64,000 nucleotides of DNA, from NCBI GenBank assembly GCA_032622095.1, contig CP136065.1, positions 63,657,094 through 63,721,093 on the forward strand. The letters run 5' to 3'. This DNA comes from Siphonodentalium dalli (taxonomy: Eukaryota; Mollusca; Scaphopoda; Gadilida; Siphonodentaliidae). The notes under the pieces were generated by a model that did not search any database, had not been told where the DNA came from, and was given only the letters and a program-made list of their open reading frames with translations. This document shows positions 12,573-24,770 of the stretch, piece by piece; position 1 is the first letter of the stretch, and each line of letters starts with the position of its first letter. Both the position numbers and the translations under genes were made by a program.

Positions 12573-12830
12573 TACATTCTTTATAGAGTTATTACCCTTG
12601 AGATTAAATATGAAGCTAACATGCAGGATTATCTATATATGTCGTAATTTAGTGGACAATCCCAAGCTGGCGTGCCACGCGTGGTCGTATTGACCATTAA
12701 TTAATGAAAATTTTAGGTACGGATTGTCCGTTTATAAATAGACAATCCTTAGAGAATTGCCTGCCAGAACAGAGGAGCAACTGAACATATCTTTAAAACA
12801 TCTGTATCTTCATGAAGATATGATAAACTA

Positions 12831-12853
12831 GATTGATTGATTGATTGATTGAT
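12831..12853 (+). repeat. GATT microsatellite
   Basis: Just under six perfect tetranucleotide units. Confidence 0.95.
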
Positions 12854-13124
12854 ACATCTCTATGTAAAGACAATTGTCGTCTTTTATTTTTTCGAACTAA
12901 TGTGTTTATGATGTCCATGTTTCGTGCTATAACGTCTGAAGTATATACGCAGTTGTAAATAAATAAATACTTCTTTATTGGTGGGAAGGATTAAACGCGA
13001 TAAACAAAATGATAATCGCTCAGACCTGACAAGGTGAGCCACTACTTATATTCCATGTGTAACAATCATGTTTTGTGATGCCATTTGGATATACAATTTA
13101 TGAGAATACGTGTAACACTTTGAG

Positions 13125-13283
13125 AGCAAGGCGAGCAACTTGCCCTGATGCACGAATCAGGTTATCGTCCCTTTGTGAGGATTACAAATCCGCACTTACT
13201 GGTATTCGAACCAGCTTGGTCATAGCTGGACCGCTTATACCGGCCTGAATAATCAGGAATCAACTGAGCTACCGGTACCAATG
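13125..13283 (-). mobile_element. tRNA-derived SINE, copy S1
   Basis: On the minus strand box A is TAGCTCAGTTG (13261-13271) and box B is GGTTCGAATACC (13201-13212), 59 nt apart. The head segment between the boxes matches copies at 21.9, 38.7 and 48.2 kb (AAGCNGTCCAGCNATG). After box B, ~45 bp of body (GGGACGATAACCTGATTCG, then GGGCAAGTT) is shared with the 48.2-kb copy. The 3' end is not defined. The box spacing is too long for a functional type I tRNA. Confidence 0.75.
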
Positions 13284-13806
13284 TCCTGGAAGTAAGAGGA
13301 CGCCTTTCTTAATAATACCTCACCGTAACCAAATCTAATCTCCGTATCATGTTTGTGGTAAGATTTGTAGATTTTGTCGAGCACTAGCACTGATGCGGTG
13401 AATCTTAGAGGCTTTAATTCCGCCTTTGAGATCCACTTCTGGTGGAGATAACCTATCTTAACGATGTCACCCTGACTGCCCGCCCAATCGATTTTTGTTC
13501 ATGGATTTCTCGTATCAAGATAAAATAGTTGACGGCACCGCGATGGAACATGTTTTCCTCAATGTGCAAAAGAAGGCAATTAATGAATCCTGGTTGGTCA
13601 CTGTCTCAGATCCGCGTAATAAGTTAGTGAGGTGTTATAGATTATTCGGAATCTACCGTGTGTTCATGCATTCGTTCATAGGATACATATTTTTAAATGC
13701 CACTTATCTGTAACGCGTCCGTCGAAGCCTTTGCATAATTAATTCAAGAACCAACTGACATTTAAAATGAATTTAAATTTGAAAACACAACTCATCATGG
13801 TGTGAT
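13284..13806. other. Non-coding stretch
   Basis: A 72-codon frame at 13495-13713 has no motif. Nothing else seen. Confidence 0.45.
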
Positions 13807-14260
13807 ATATGTGACCCGCCATATCAAATCCAGTCGTAAGTCGGGATTTTTTTTACCCTGTGCCAATGCATTCTCTTATATATGCGAGTCGACCATAGGT
13901 CGCCTCGCATATATAAGAGAATGCATTGGCCTAACAATTTTAATAATTTTTTCTTGTATTCTTTAACAATTTTATAATTTCACACACACAGAGCCCCAGA
14001 CAAACATGAGCAGACGACACTCTTCTATATGCTTCTATATATGTGTGGGGCTCCCTGCATGGTAATGGATGTTTTTTATTTTATGTCCTAAAAATTGTAA
14101 GAAACATTTATTTAAAAAAAATGATAAAAAATTGTTAGGCCAATGCATTCTCTTATATATGCGAGGCGACCTATGGTCGACTCGCATATATAAGAGAATG
14201 CATTGGCACAGGGTAAAAAATCCCGACTTACTACTGGATTTGATATGGCGGGTCACATAT
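13807..14260 (+). mobile_element. Double-hairpin element D, TIR TATGTGACCCGCC
   Basis: The outer ~45 bp form an inverted repeat: ATATGTGACCCGCCATATC through GTCGGGATTTTTT, mirrored at the right end. This TIR is unrelated to the TTAA classes. Inside lies the class-A cassette: two 69-nt hairpins with TCGACC/GGTCGC upper stems, bounded by CCCTGTGCC and GGCACAGGG. The T-rich spacer is interrupted by ~110 bp of unrelated sequence (about 13980-14090). No clear target-site duplication. Confidence 0.8.
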
Positions 14261-14406
14261 TAACTCTCCTACATGCATTTGCGATGTGGAACCTGAATGG
14301 AGGACGTTGGTTGGTTGAAATAAGGTCATGTGACACGCACGGCCCCCGACTAGTTTTTACATTGCATGTATATCAGAATATAGGTCGCAACGGGCGTTAC
14401 ATGCTC

Positions 14407-14578
14407 TTTTGCTTTGCATGTTGATGGTAAAGATAAGAGATTGATGTTATTTTGCTTTGCATGTTGAGGGTAAAGATAAGAGATTGGTGTTATTTTGCTT
14501 TGCATGTTGAGGGTAAAGATAAGAGATTAATGTTATTTTGCTTTGCATGTTGAGGGTAAAGATAAGAGATTGATGTTA
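14407..14578 (+). repeat. 43-bp tandem repeat, four copies
   Basis: Four head-to-tail units begin TTTTGCTTTGCATGTTGA and end with a GAGATTGATGTTA-type sequence. They differ at one to three positions each. Confidence 0.95.
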
Positions 14579-16718
14579 TTTTGTTGCGTTCCATTGAATA
14601 TGCATGGATGGAATGGAAATTGAACGCTTTCGTGTCAGACCATACTCAATATTACATGGAACGCAAGCACATAAACATCCATTTCTTAAATGACGACCCG
14701 AAACTGTCGATGTTACGATGCTTAATAAGGGCAACAGGTTGCTCTGTTCGGAAGTTCACCAAATGTGCGTAAAATGTCGCCGGTAGCAGTGGTCGTACCA
14801 AAGGTAAACGCTGCATGGAGTTTGCCGAGTACCGAGAACTGCATGTTGAACGGGACTATGCATAATCGCACAAACATGATCATTGCTATTAATCTAATCT
14901 AATCCGAAATTTCTCGCCGAGGAGATTATTAAAAGTTAGACTTACTCGATAAGTTCGTTGGAACTATTTCATCTGCACCTACTCAGAGGAGCATAAGAAG
15001 ATTGTGACTAGAATTTAATTTTTCTCGTATTGCCAAATCTGTTAGATTGGCACAGTGTTCGTGCTACTCAAACGGCCATCAAATGCGCATTTACGAGGAT
15101 AGCTTATATTGATGGGCAAATATTAAACGTTAATACACCGCATGTGGTCGGTGCGAACGAATTCATCATAACCATTCCATTACACCTGTCTGCGAATCCG
15201 AAATCTCCGCAAGGTGGTGAGAGGTAACCGGCATACCCTCGCCGTGCCGGTCTACTGCGAGTCTGCAAATTTGCAATGCAAATGTCGGAAGATAATCGAA
15301 CCACCTGCCGCTGTTCAATACGGGGGATAGTCCCCCCTCCTCCCCGGGATACGGATTACCGGCCTCCTCTGTTGGGTTGGGGACGCTCAGTCTGTAAGTT
15401 GCATACCGCATTATGTGTTAGTAATCAGTCAATTGATGCCAAAGTCCCGATGAGCGTTTGCAAAAGCGACATCTTGTCGGTAGTAGGTGGGTTCTACGTG
15501 CACTTTGGTGGATTTTCTTATTAATTCACTGTACAGTCTTTCCTCCACCAACATAATTGGCAACATATTCATGCTCTTGCGGCTCAGACAACGAGGCAGT
15601 CCAGCAAGCCATACCGACAATGCTGTATGCACGTATGATTCTGGAGGGTCTGTCTAATGACCGCCTGCTACTGAAGCCGACCGTCCAATTCTTATTAAGT
15701 AGTGTCCAGTATTCGCACGCAGTTTACATTCGAATATTCGCCGGTTCCTGTACGATCGAATATGCACATCAGACTATTCGAATATTTCTAAACTATATAT
15801 ACTTAGATGACCCAAACAAAAAAATGGTGTTTGGGCGTTGAATCGATATTTATTATTTAAACTCCCAAATTGCTAACACACAAGGTCGTCCAACAAATTC
15901 CCGATGTTCTACATCTCTATGTTGTAAAACTCTAGACATTTTATTAAAGCTCTGGGTTCAGTCGCAATGGCAAGCCTGTGGTGAACAAACCTTTCGCCAG
16001 ATTGTTAACCAGTATGTTGGTCGACAGTTAATTGTTGACTCCTTTATACCTATATAGGGCGTTAGTATATAATTAGATATCATTCCTTCCCATGACGTGG
16101 CGACAGGGGGTGTCTACCACCGGGAAGTGTCTACCCCATCAACTATGGTAAAATGTTGCAATCAGTTGCAAATTTCATTTGTTAGAAAATTTACGACACT
16201 TGTCAAAATTTTGGTCTAAAATCACTATCAGTTGGAACATTAGAGGGTGTCGTATTGGAAATATCCAACAGTTGGTACCTGTTGGATAATTATTTCAAAC
16301 ATGGGCGTTTGGTCTTGTTCCTTGTGGGTGGGGGTACATTCATAAATGTCAAGGTGGGCCCTCTAGCCACGTCCCCGATTAAAGAATCCTTCCCCGATGG
16401 TCCCACAGCTTGGCTCAATTGTCACCCTATATGATACGAATTCCGATAACGATGAAGGATAGGGAAAGCTATTTAATTCCCTAGCAACCCCTCGAGACAC
16501 TACGGAATGAAGCGTCCGTCTCGCGGGACATGAGATATACACCACTTATTATCGTACACGGCATAGTTCCATTGACAGTTTTGATTTTGGATCAATTTCG
16601 ACAGGAATGTGGGGCGGAAATCTAATACATGTCACATATATAGTACACACCGTGACCCAACAAAAGCAAACAATAGCAGCATGGTACTCTCGGATTAGTT
16701 ATTTGTTTTAGATAAAGG
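14579..16718. other. Non-coding stretch with overlapping short frames
   Basis: Several 60-94 codon frames overlap on both strands at 15.0-15.85 kb, where the sequence is locally less AT-rich. None has a motif. A short piece near 14757 (CACCAAATGTGCGTAAAATG) recurs near 48689. Confidence 0.45.
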
Positions 16719-16722
16719 TTAA

Positions 16723-17178
16723 CCCTTTACCCAACAAACCGGCCAAAAACGCCCAAATAAAGCTTCAACAGCCTAAAATATCTTCGTTCTGTCTCAATAA
16801 CACCATACAAATATGAATATCATTGGAACCGGTTCATTGACCACATTGTGATGGTTACAGTTATGCCCTGTGCCAATGCATTCTCGTATATATGCGAGTC
16901 GACCATAGGTCGCCTCGCATATATAAGAGAATGCATTAGCCTAACAAAATTCTTTTTTAACACTTTTTACCATTTTTTCTTACATTCTTTAACAATTTTA
17001 TAATTTTTTCTTACATTTTTTATAATATTTTTATAATATTTTTCTACATTCTTTGACAATTTTATCATTTTTAATATGTGTTAAGCCAATGCATTCTCTT
17101 ATATATGCGAGGCGACCTATGGTCGACTCGCATATATAAGAGAATGCATTGGCACAGGGCCGTTCTGTTGGGTAAAGG
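16723..17178 (+). mobile_element. piggyBac-type MITE A2 with paired hairpins
   Basis: TTAA at 16719-16722 and 17179-17182. It has class-A TIRs; the right end has lost one G (GTAAAGG). It is 456 bp because the T-rich spacer contains an extra ~60 bp. The two 69-nt hairpins are as in A1. Confidence 0.86.
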
Positions 17179-17182
17179 TTAA

Positions 17183-17712
17183 GCTGGTGTAAATGTGTCC
17201 CATAGACCTCAGTGCAAACGTTCTAGTGTACACTGTTTACAATATAATGCCTATATATGGTCCAGAATGTTCTTTAAATCTGAAAGATTGACATTTGCAG
17301 TAACATTTTATGCAAACAAATCATATCCGATAGGCCGGGAATTCGCCTTTAAATCTTGTGTTTTCATAACTAGTGTCAGAACAGAAGTATATATATATAT
17401 AATATAATGTCATCATTTTTCAGACAATACTACAAAAATCAAAACTTCAATGCAAATTGTTAATTCTTGTGCCAATGGCTATTTTACCTATCGGAATTCA
17501 TATCGAAGAGCTGTGATGTCATTTTTATGCTAAAAACACACAAGACTATTGAACAATCGGGGCTCAGTGTCTATTTTATTCTCTCACGCATCCTCGAGAT
17601 GTCGTTCCTCAACCATATTTACACCAGTGTAACATAAAGACAAACTGATGAGTGGTAGATAAGACTTAGTGTTCGACCGAATAATAAAACATCATGTGAC
17701 TACATGGCTTGG
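17183..17712. other. Non-coding stretch
   Basis: Nothing recognisable apart from a short AT run near 17390-17405. Confidence 0.45.
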
Positions 17713-17716
17713 TTAA

Positions 17717-18108
17717 CCCTTTACCCAACAAACCGGCCAAAACCGGCCAAATAAAGCTTCAACAGCCTAAAATATCTTCGGTCTGTCTCAATAGAACCAT
17801 ACACATATGGATATCATTGGAACCGGCTCCTTGACCACATTGTGATAGTTACAGTTATGCCCTGTGCCAATGCATTCTCTTATATATGCGAGTCGACCAT
17901 AGGTCGCCTCGCATATATAAGAGAATGCATTGGCCTAAAAAAAATCTTTTTTTAACACTTTTTACCATTTTTTCTTACATTCTTTAACAATTTTATAATT
18001 TTTAATGTGTTAAGCCAATGCATTCTCTTATATATGCGAGGCGACCTATGGTCGACTCGCATATATAAGAGAATGCATTGGAACAGGGCCGTTCTGTTGG
18101 GTAAAGGG
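17717..18108 (+). mobile_element. piggyBac-type MITE A3 with paired hairpins
   Basis: TTAA at 17713-17716 and 18109-18112. At 392 bp it has the same length as A1 and is near-identical to it, so both moved recently. It has class-A TIRs and two hairpins. Confidence 0.88.
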
Positions 18109-18387
18109 TTAATATAATCGGTTGGGGCTAAAATTAAGCTTTTGTTTGATACCAAAACGAGTCGTTTATATGTGCTATACATTCTTCGAGATATGACCCG
18201 TTCCACGCCATTACAAATTATGCTGAGCTGTTTGTCGTTTTGTTCCACGTTCCATCTGGTTCCATCCCATAAATTCCCTTTAATTCTTTTGTCTTTATCT
18301 TTCGCTTTGTTTCATCATCGTCTCAGCCCAGAAAGTGCATATCGTTATCAGTTGTATTTGTGGCGGAAGAACATTGCAAATGGATAA

Positions 18388-18707
18388 CCCGTTCTATACT
18401 AAAGCCTCATTGATGAGTAGTTGTCCCATAGGAACTGTTCAGATAATAAGTTTAACCATTCTATACTAAAGCACCATTGATGAGTAGTTATCAAATAGCA
18501 ATTGTTCAGATAATAAGTTTAACAAACGACCATGCACTTATTATCTAAACATTTCCCTCAATAAGTAGGGCTCATTCTGCACTATCGGGTATATGTCGTC
18601 TGCTGTTATCACATTCACATCCCTCCAAATCAATAATAAACTATTCCGATGTACACTTGTTTAACTTAATGGGAGAATCAATTATAGTATAGAATATATA
18701 GTATAGG
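18388..18707 (+). mobile_element. piggyBac-type MITE B2 with duplicated 5' end
   Basis: Begins ATAA|CCCGTTCTATACTAAAG. It restarts at a second TTAA (18452-18455) with CCATTCTATACTAAAG, so two class-B left ends lie in tandem. It ends GTATAGAATATATAGTATAGG|TTAA. The interior holds the class-B words CTTATTATCTAAACAT and GTCGTCTGCT. Confidence 0.75.
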
Positions 18708-18711
18708 TTAA

Positions 18712-19189
18712 TGTCGATGAGAAATCACTCAGCTGAGCGTAGAGGTCACCGATATCCGCCAATCAACTGCATGACCAACTTACAAATATACGAATCTGCT
18801 TGGATCTGTGTACACAATGTTGTCAACCAAAATGTCAAGGCTACTCAGCGTGGAAGAACAATGCCCATGTCCGCTCTGTGTGTTTCAATATATCAATTAC
18901 GCAGCTAATTGGTGTCAACAAGTACACACTCTGGAGAAGTTGCGTATAACAGTCACACAGCACCATATGTATTTATCAATATTATTCAAGTTGTCACAAC
19001 AAATTGGATGCTTTAAGTGCATATTTTATGTAACTAAGGGTTATAGTCCATGACCAGGAATACACATTAACTGACCGTTTTGTCCCAGAGGGGAGGTCAT
19101 TTTATAAATATACTAGTATATGGAAACTGTTTCCCTGGCTTGGAAAACTCAACGAAATGTTGCCTCACAACAACAAACTCGACAGTCGG
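18712..19189. other. Non-coding stretch
   Basis: Two overlapping frames (18711-18908 and 18808-19053) have no recognisable motif. Confidence 0.45.
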
Positions 19190-19590
19190 CCCTGTGCCAA
19201 TGCATTCTCTTATATATGCGAGTCGACCATAGGTCGCCTCGCATATATAAGAGAATGCATTGGCTTAACACATATTAAAAATGATAAAATTGTCAAAGAA
19301 TGTAGAAAAATATTATAAAAATTGTTAAAAAATGTAAGAACAAATTATAAAATTGTTAAAGAATGTAAGAAAAAATGGTAAAAAGTGTTAAAAAAGAATT
19401 TTGTTGGGCCAATGCATTCTCTTATATATGCGAGGCGACCTATGGTCGACTCGCATATATAAGAGAATACATTGGCACAGGGCATAACTGTAACCATCAC
19501 AATGTGGTCAATGAACCGGTTCCAATGCATGATATCCATATTTGTATGGTGTTATTGAGACAGAACGAAGATATTTTAGGCTGTAGAAGG
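19190..19590 (-). mobile_element. Class-A MITE A4, truncated at both ends
   Basis: Reverse orientation relative to A1. It starts at CCCTGTGCC of the first hairpin, keeps both hairpins and the long spacer variant, and continues through the ATATTTTAGGCTG block. Both TIRs and the TTAA flanks are missing. Confidence 0.8.
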
Positions 19591-20160
19591 TTAAAATGCA
19601 CATGGTCCTACATATAAAGTCCGAAAATGCCATAGCGTACATGTAGCGACAGCTGGTTTCCAGATACCGTCTATCCAACATTGCATAACACGCAGACGGA
19701 TACCAATTTCACAAAGCTGCGATTGATCTAAAGCAATGAACTGACCGGTCGGCATGCAGTTGGTCAAATGCTCACGGTCCTATCTACAACATCTGAAAAT
19801 GCATACCGAAACAGTTGTCTGCCATACAGAGGCAGCCTGACCAGCGTTTAAAAACAATATTCCCATTGTTCGACAAGATATGCAATGAAACGCCATGAAT
19901 AATTATGGCAATAATAAAAAAAAGTGTGGCCATATATGGCTTTAAAGCGTTATGGGTTTACTGCAACAACGAACTGACCAGTCGGCATGCAGTTGGTTAA
20001 ATGTTCATGGTCCTACCTATACAACGTCTGAAAATACCTCAATATACATGCAACAATAACTGGTTTCTAGAGGCCTGACCAACGTTGCATAACAGCCGGA
20101 AGCCAATACTCAACCAGATTTGCTATCGCCATGAAACGGGATGATTCTGGTCGCAATGTA
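19591..20160 (+). repeat. Diverged tandem repeat, three copies of ~175-235 bp
   Basis: CATGGTCCTA-type anchors at 19601, 19774 and 20006 are each followed by GTCTGAAAAT and a CTGGTTTC-type block. The phrase GGTCGGCATGCAGTTGGT precedes the last two anchors. Diverged with indels. Confidence 0.65.
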
Positions 20161-20923
20161 GCATTATGTTATTGTTAACATCAGACCACACCGGGCGCTA
20201 CGCGGCCAAATAATCCGCATCAGTAAACGAAGGGAATTTGCATAACAACCTCACAGACAAATACGACATTCGTGGTACGATCTCTGTTCATCCCAACATA
20301 CTAGGATGGTGTGTACAACCTTACTACAGTGTAAATAACGTTATTTGGCCGTCTAATTCGAGCGTAAGACTTGTAATTACACAGCGGTCCGATTTTTCCC
20401 ATCCTAATTATTGGTTAACTCAGACGCGAATGTCAGTCAGATTGCATACATTATAAGATTGTGTATTATAGTGTATAAGGTTTCCTTGATACTACTAAAC
20501 GTGGGCATAAAATACTCACTGCAGTCACTGCAGAAGTCACAATTCCACCTTGCATTGTGGGAATTTTAGTGTCATGTATATTTCACATTTGTTGGCCCAC
20601 TTGTGTAACCATGTGGTCAGGGCATCACCCCCCTCAAACTCAACCAGACATATGCAATTTTCCTGACGCACAACTGGTACCACCCAAGATACCAATCTCA
20701 AGACTAAATTTCTGCTTACTGCATATCACAATTTCATTGTAGGAATACCCACACCGCATCACCGCCAAACAAGGAAATTTAAGATGTGCTGCATGTATAT
20801 TCCCTAATAGACAACACATAACCTTATCTGGAATTATAAAATATAACAAGTATTTGAAACACTACCGCGAACTCTAAAGCTAATTATAGACCCCCCCCCT
20901 TCAACTGTGTCGTTCCACAATTA
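20161..20923. other. Non-coding stretch
   Basis: Frames at 20238-20456 and 20557-20742 have no motif. A 10-nt C run lies near 20891. Confidence 0.45.
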
Positions 20924-21300
20924 AAATGCATAATCTGAATTAACGCTCCTAAATTAATATTTCTTTGTCTTCGGGGGTAAAATATATTTGAATCGACTGG
21001 AGGAATCTCAAAGCTTAGAGGTATTTTTGAAATCTCTTATTTTTCACCACTTTGGCGGCCTAGCAAATATTCGACAAGCCGACCGACATACTCTCGATAC
21101 TAAATTGCTTTGAACAAAATGTTGATATATGACACATTTTTTGAAAATTTAACACTAGAGTTGACAGTGGTTAGCATTATTTTTTGGTAATTAATAATCG
21201 ATTATGATAACTAAACCGTCTTTTGAAGAAATGCTGTTCTTGTTGTTGGAATATGATTATACACGTGGACCATCGAATCGGGTTGTGTACCTTTAAGTCA
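20924..21300 (+). repeat. Family F single arm
   Basis: One arm of the long inverted repeat seen at 1067-2774, in the same orientation as its left arm: GCATAATCTGAATTAACGCT, the TTGACAGTGGTTAGCATTAT block, then GGGTTGTGTACCTTTAAG. It lacks the partner arm. Confidence 0.65.
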
Positions 21301-21939
21301 TGACAAAAGATCACACTGACACCTTTGCAATACGAGTGGCTGAAGTGGCATATCAACGCCAATGAACAGAAGCGTTACAAGAACTTAATGTTGGCATTGG
21401 CCTGATCGTGGGGGTCTTCCTATAGTGGGTCGATAACTGAGCAGTATATTACACCACACAGCGTCTCCCACACACATCGATAAATCGGTGTCGATGCACG
21501 AGTGCGCACGTGCGTATCTATGGCAAAAGAATGAAACATGCACTCCATTATACCATGCACCTATAGCTCAGGTATCGCTACCTTTTGAATTATTCCATTA
21601 AGGGGCATTTAGGTATCGATGTGCATAATACCGTACACGATTTGCGGAATAGAACAACTACGATAGCATGTCACACTCGGATTTGGTTGCGTGCGTAAAT
21701 GTCAGTGGGGATCTAGGTGCATTGCAAAATCCGGAATAGGAAGCGGATTTGTGCGTTTTCCGCGAGATTATTTGTGTCACGAAAGCTGCTCTGATTCGTC
21801 TCATGTAGCACGGAAGGGTGATATTGCCTCGCCACTGTTAGATACACTGTTGTCTGTTGCTGTCATGTTAATACATAAACAGATCGGATGCACTGCATGT
21901 CTTTTATGAAAACTAAACGCATGTAAATTATAATGGTCA
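21301..21939. other. Non-coding stretch
   Basis: A 72-codon frame (21691-21909) has no motif. Nothing else seen. Confidence 0.45.
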
Positions 21940-22035
21940 CACAGTAGCTCAATAGATCAAGTGCATTAGGCCAACACAAGCCGTCCCGCGATGGCAAAGC
22001 TCTTTCGGGTCCCCGTCCGCTATGGCTTGTGAAAA
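21940..22035 (+). mobile_element. tRNA-derived SINE head, copy S4, degenerate
   Basis: Box A-like AGTAGCTCAATAG is followed by ATTAGGCC and AAGCCGTCCCGCGATGGC, shared with S1, S2 and S3. Box B is damaged (CTTTCGGGTCC). No body is recognisable. Confidence 0.6.
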
Positions 22036-22084
22036 GTTAGCCTTTTTCGTCTATATATCTGGGCAAATTTGTTAGTTGCTTTCC

Positions 22085-22111
22085 GGGGGGGGGGGGGGGG
22101 GGGGGGGGGGG
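22085..22111 (+). repeat. Poly-G run, 27 nt
   Basis: An uninterrupted G homopolymer. It can form G-quadruplexes; its exact length may be a sequencing or assembly artefact. Confidence 0.95.
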
Positions 22112-22737
22112 TCGGCGTCGGCTTATACGTATACAGTGGAGATATGTCTCGGTGAAATTAACCCTATGCGCGGTCTTTCCTCTATCATATAAATTGACAA
22201 CGCCTTGATATGGCCTGACTGAAATGACGATAAACTACACACGCACTTCATATCCTTGGATGAGGAATATGTTATCTTTCAAATATTAATGGAAGGGTTG
22301 TGTTGAACTTTAAGAGAATTAATTGGGCTGGGGAAGATGATTTGATGCAACTTAGTATATTCGCGATTAATATTCACTGTGGGCCTCGTAATATTTTAAC
22401 ATTTCGCCGCCTTCAACTGCTTCCTGAGTGTTCTATAACCTAATCATTCAATTGTCGCTTTTACTCGAAACATACGTCCACCAGCTAATGGAATCGTAGT
22501 CCTTAACGCATAGGAGCCTAGCGCTGGGAACACGTCCAATGGAATCGTTACCAAGAACGGAAGAAAATACGGTGACGCCAATGATGTGTGAGAAATTTGA
22601 TTTGTCACGTAAAATGTCCTTCTGTTCAGTTTGATGTTACTATTTTAAACGATTAGCGGCTCAAGATTGAGCCTACGCTTTAAAAAAAATTCTCAGAGTG
22701 ATATTGACACACTCCCCAACTCGAATGATCTTATCAA
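22112..22737. other. Non-coding stretch
   Basis: Nothing recognisable. Confidence 0.45.
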
Positions 22738-22956
22738 ATACAGTAATGCCCTAAATAATCGACTCCTTAAACACAGCATAATTATGGGTAATTTTTCAGG
22801 ATTTAGTCGGAAATATGGCTTGTTGCCATTCATCGGAAAGCTCTCACTGAGAGCTTTCCGATGAATGGCAACAAGCCATATTTCCGACTAAATCCTGAAA
22901 ATTTACCTATAATTCTGATGTGGTTAAGGAGTGTATTATTTAGGGCATTACTGTAT
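22738..22956. repeat. 219-bp near-perfect palindrome, G1
   Basis: The sequence is symmetric about base 22847 (CTCTCA-C-TGAGAG). The arms are ~109 nt, with a few mismatches toward the outside. The same arm recurs at ~38862-38968, so this is a copy of a fold-back mobile repeat. Confidence 0.88.
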
Positions 22957-23872
22957 ACTGCATGGTTGCTCATCTAGCAGTTTTTTAGATTGTATGAACT
23001 TTAACTGAGATGACGCAGCGTGACTGAAATCTTAGTATAAACATTATATTATTCTCAATTATAGGCACATAAAGTCAAATACAAAATACACAATATAATA
23101 AATAAAGAGAAATTCCAAAGGCTTATTGTGAGCGTTTCCGTATCTTGTGACTTACAATAAGAATTGGTCTCGAATGATGCATTGTATGATCCTCAATCAT
23201 TCGCATTCAGATCCGTGGCCGAGCGCTGCAGACCCATTTGCCCCCTTCCCCACCCTCATTGCTTTAAGTACGATAAATTATATTATGCATGAAGTTGAAT
23301 TATAAGTCTGAAATCTTGGCATGGATACATCGGGTTTATTTTTTTTTATCACCGCTCAATGGGAAACTGAGTTCGCTAAGCGTCTAGAATCTCAACTAAT
23401 GTTAATCCGTGGAGGTTTGGCGAGAAAACATTAAATTATTTTTTCTGGCGATAAGCTTATTAATTACCGCGAACAGAACAGCGAAATCAGTTGGTTCGTA
23501 TATACAACATTATATGAGTTTCTTCCACAAACCGGTGGTCGTATGGCGAACTGGCAGCGGGAAGTTGGCATTGCTACTTTTGATACAGTACTTTCGAGTA
23601 CATCATTGCAATACGATTGACAGTAACTCGGCTAGCAGAGTATGTACAAGTACATCACGTATGAACCAATTGAAAGTATACCGGGGGTCGGCGACTAGCT
23701 GTCGATTTATAAGCAATTCTTTTAGTGGGGCCGTGGCGTGATTCATAATATATATGTATGTCCTATAAGACTACTTGGGACGTCAACTGTTGTACAACTG
23801 TGTCTATACATTGTAGTACGAACGGTATATAACATGTGCTGGTCTGGTGACTCAGTCGGGAACGTGTACAGT
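22957..23872. other. Non-coding stretch with an unsupported 110-codon frame
   Basis: The frame at 23409-23741 starts with GTG, has a short hydrophobic run (LFFLAISLLITA) and no recognised domain. Its length is expected by chance in AT-rich DNA of this size. Confidence 0.45.
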
Positions 23873-24255
23873 GCGTTGGGACTCAATAAGCCGATGACTA
23901 TGAGTATATGGATTGGTGTTCATTCCAAGAGAGCTTAATGCTTAACATAATTCATGCATGTATAGTCAAGCTTGTCAGATGTTTACTGAGAGGGTTTTGA
24001 ATACTACACTATATACAATGTACATGTATACGTGCATGTTAAATTTCATAGTGAAATTAACCCCTTGCGCTGGGACTCAATAAGCCGATGACTATGAGTA
24101 TGTGGATTGGTGTTCACTCCAAGAGAGCTCAATGCTTAACCTAATGCATGCATATATAGTCAAGCTTGTCAGATGTCTACTGGGAGGGTTTTGAATACTA
24201 CACTATATACATGTATACGTGCATGTTAAATTTCATAGTGAAATTAACCCCTTGT
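23873..24255 (+). repeat. 194-bp tandem duplication
   Basis: GGGACTCAATAAGCCGATGA occurs in both copies, 194 bp apart. The copies differ by a few substitutions and small indels, and both end at GAAATTAACCCC. Confidence 0.9.
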
Positions 24256-24770
24256 TGGTTCTTTTCCCAGGCAAATAATATGACTGATAACGTCATGATA
24301 TGATCCGAAATGGCGCAAAAGTTCCTCAATAAATAAATAAATAAATCATCATATCAACCCCTGCATGTTAACCCCTAGCGAAGAATACATGCTTTTTTTC
24401 TGATTCGCTTGTTGAGTTGTCTGTCAGTTGCGTAATTAGGGTTGGTGGTGTCTGTGTGCATGCAGTGCCGATGTTTAGTTGGGAAATTAATTAACAGCAT
24501 TCGTGGCCTTTCCTCTGCCATAAAAGTGATATTTTCTGACATGGTATAGAAATTGAAATGAGGCGAAACTATACCAAGCAAACAATCAGTCAACAAACAC
24601 GGCATGTTGAACCAGTGCTTACTTTTTCATCGACCTACAAAGCTGCCCATTCATAATCCATGTACATGAACGTTCACCGCAAACTATCATACGCATACGC
24701 ATACTCAATCTACGTCATAGGGTCACACGTGAGTGCATGCACTGCGAACGGACGTACTAATGTCTGGTGC
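24256..24770. other. Non-coding stretch
   Basis: Contains a short AAAT microsatellite near 24331-24346. The 76-codon minus-strand frame at 24375-24605 has no motif. Confidence 0.45.

Noticed and set aside
23409-23741. 110-codon frame with a hydrophobic start
   Set aside because: GTG start, no donor or homology, and the length is expected by chance.
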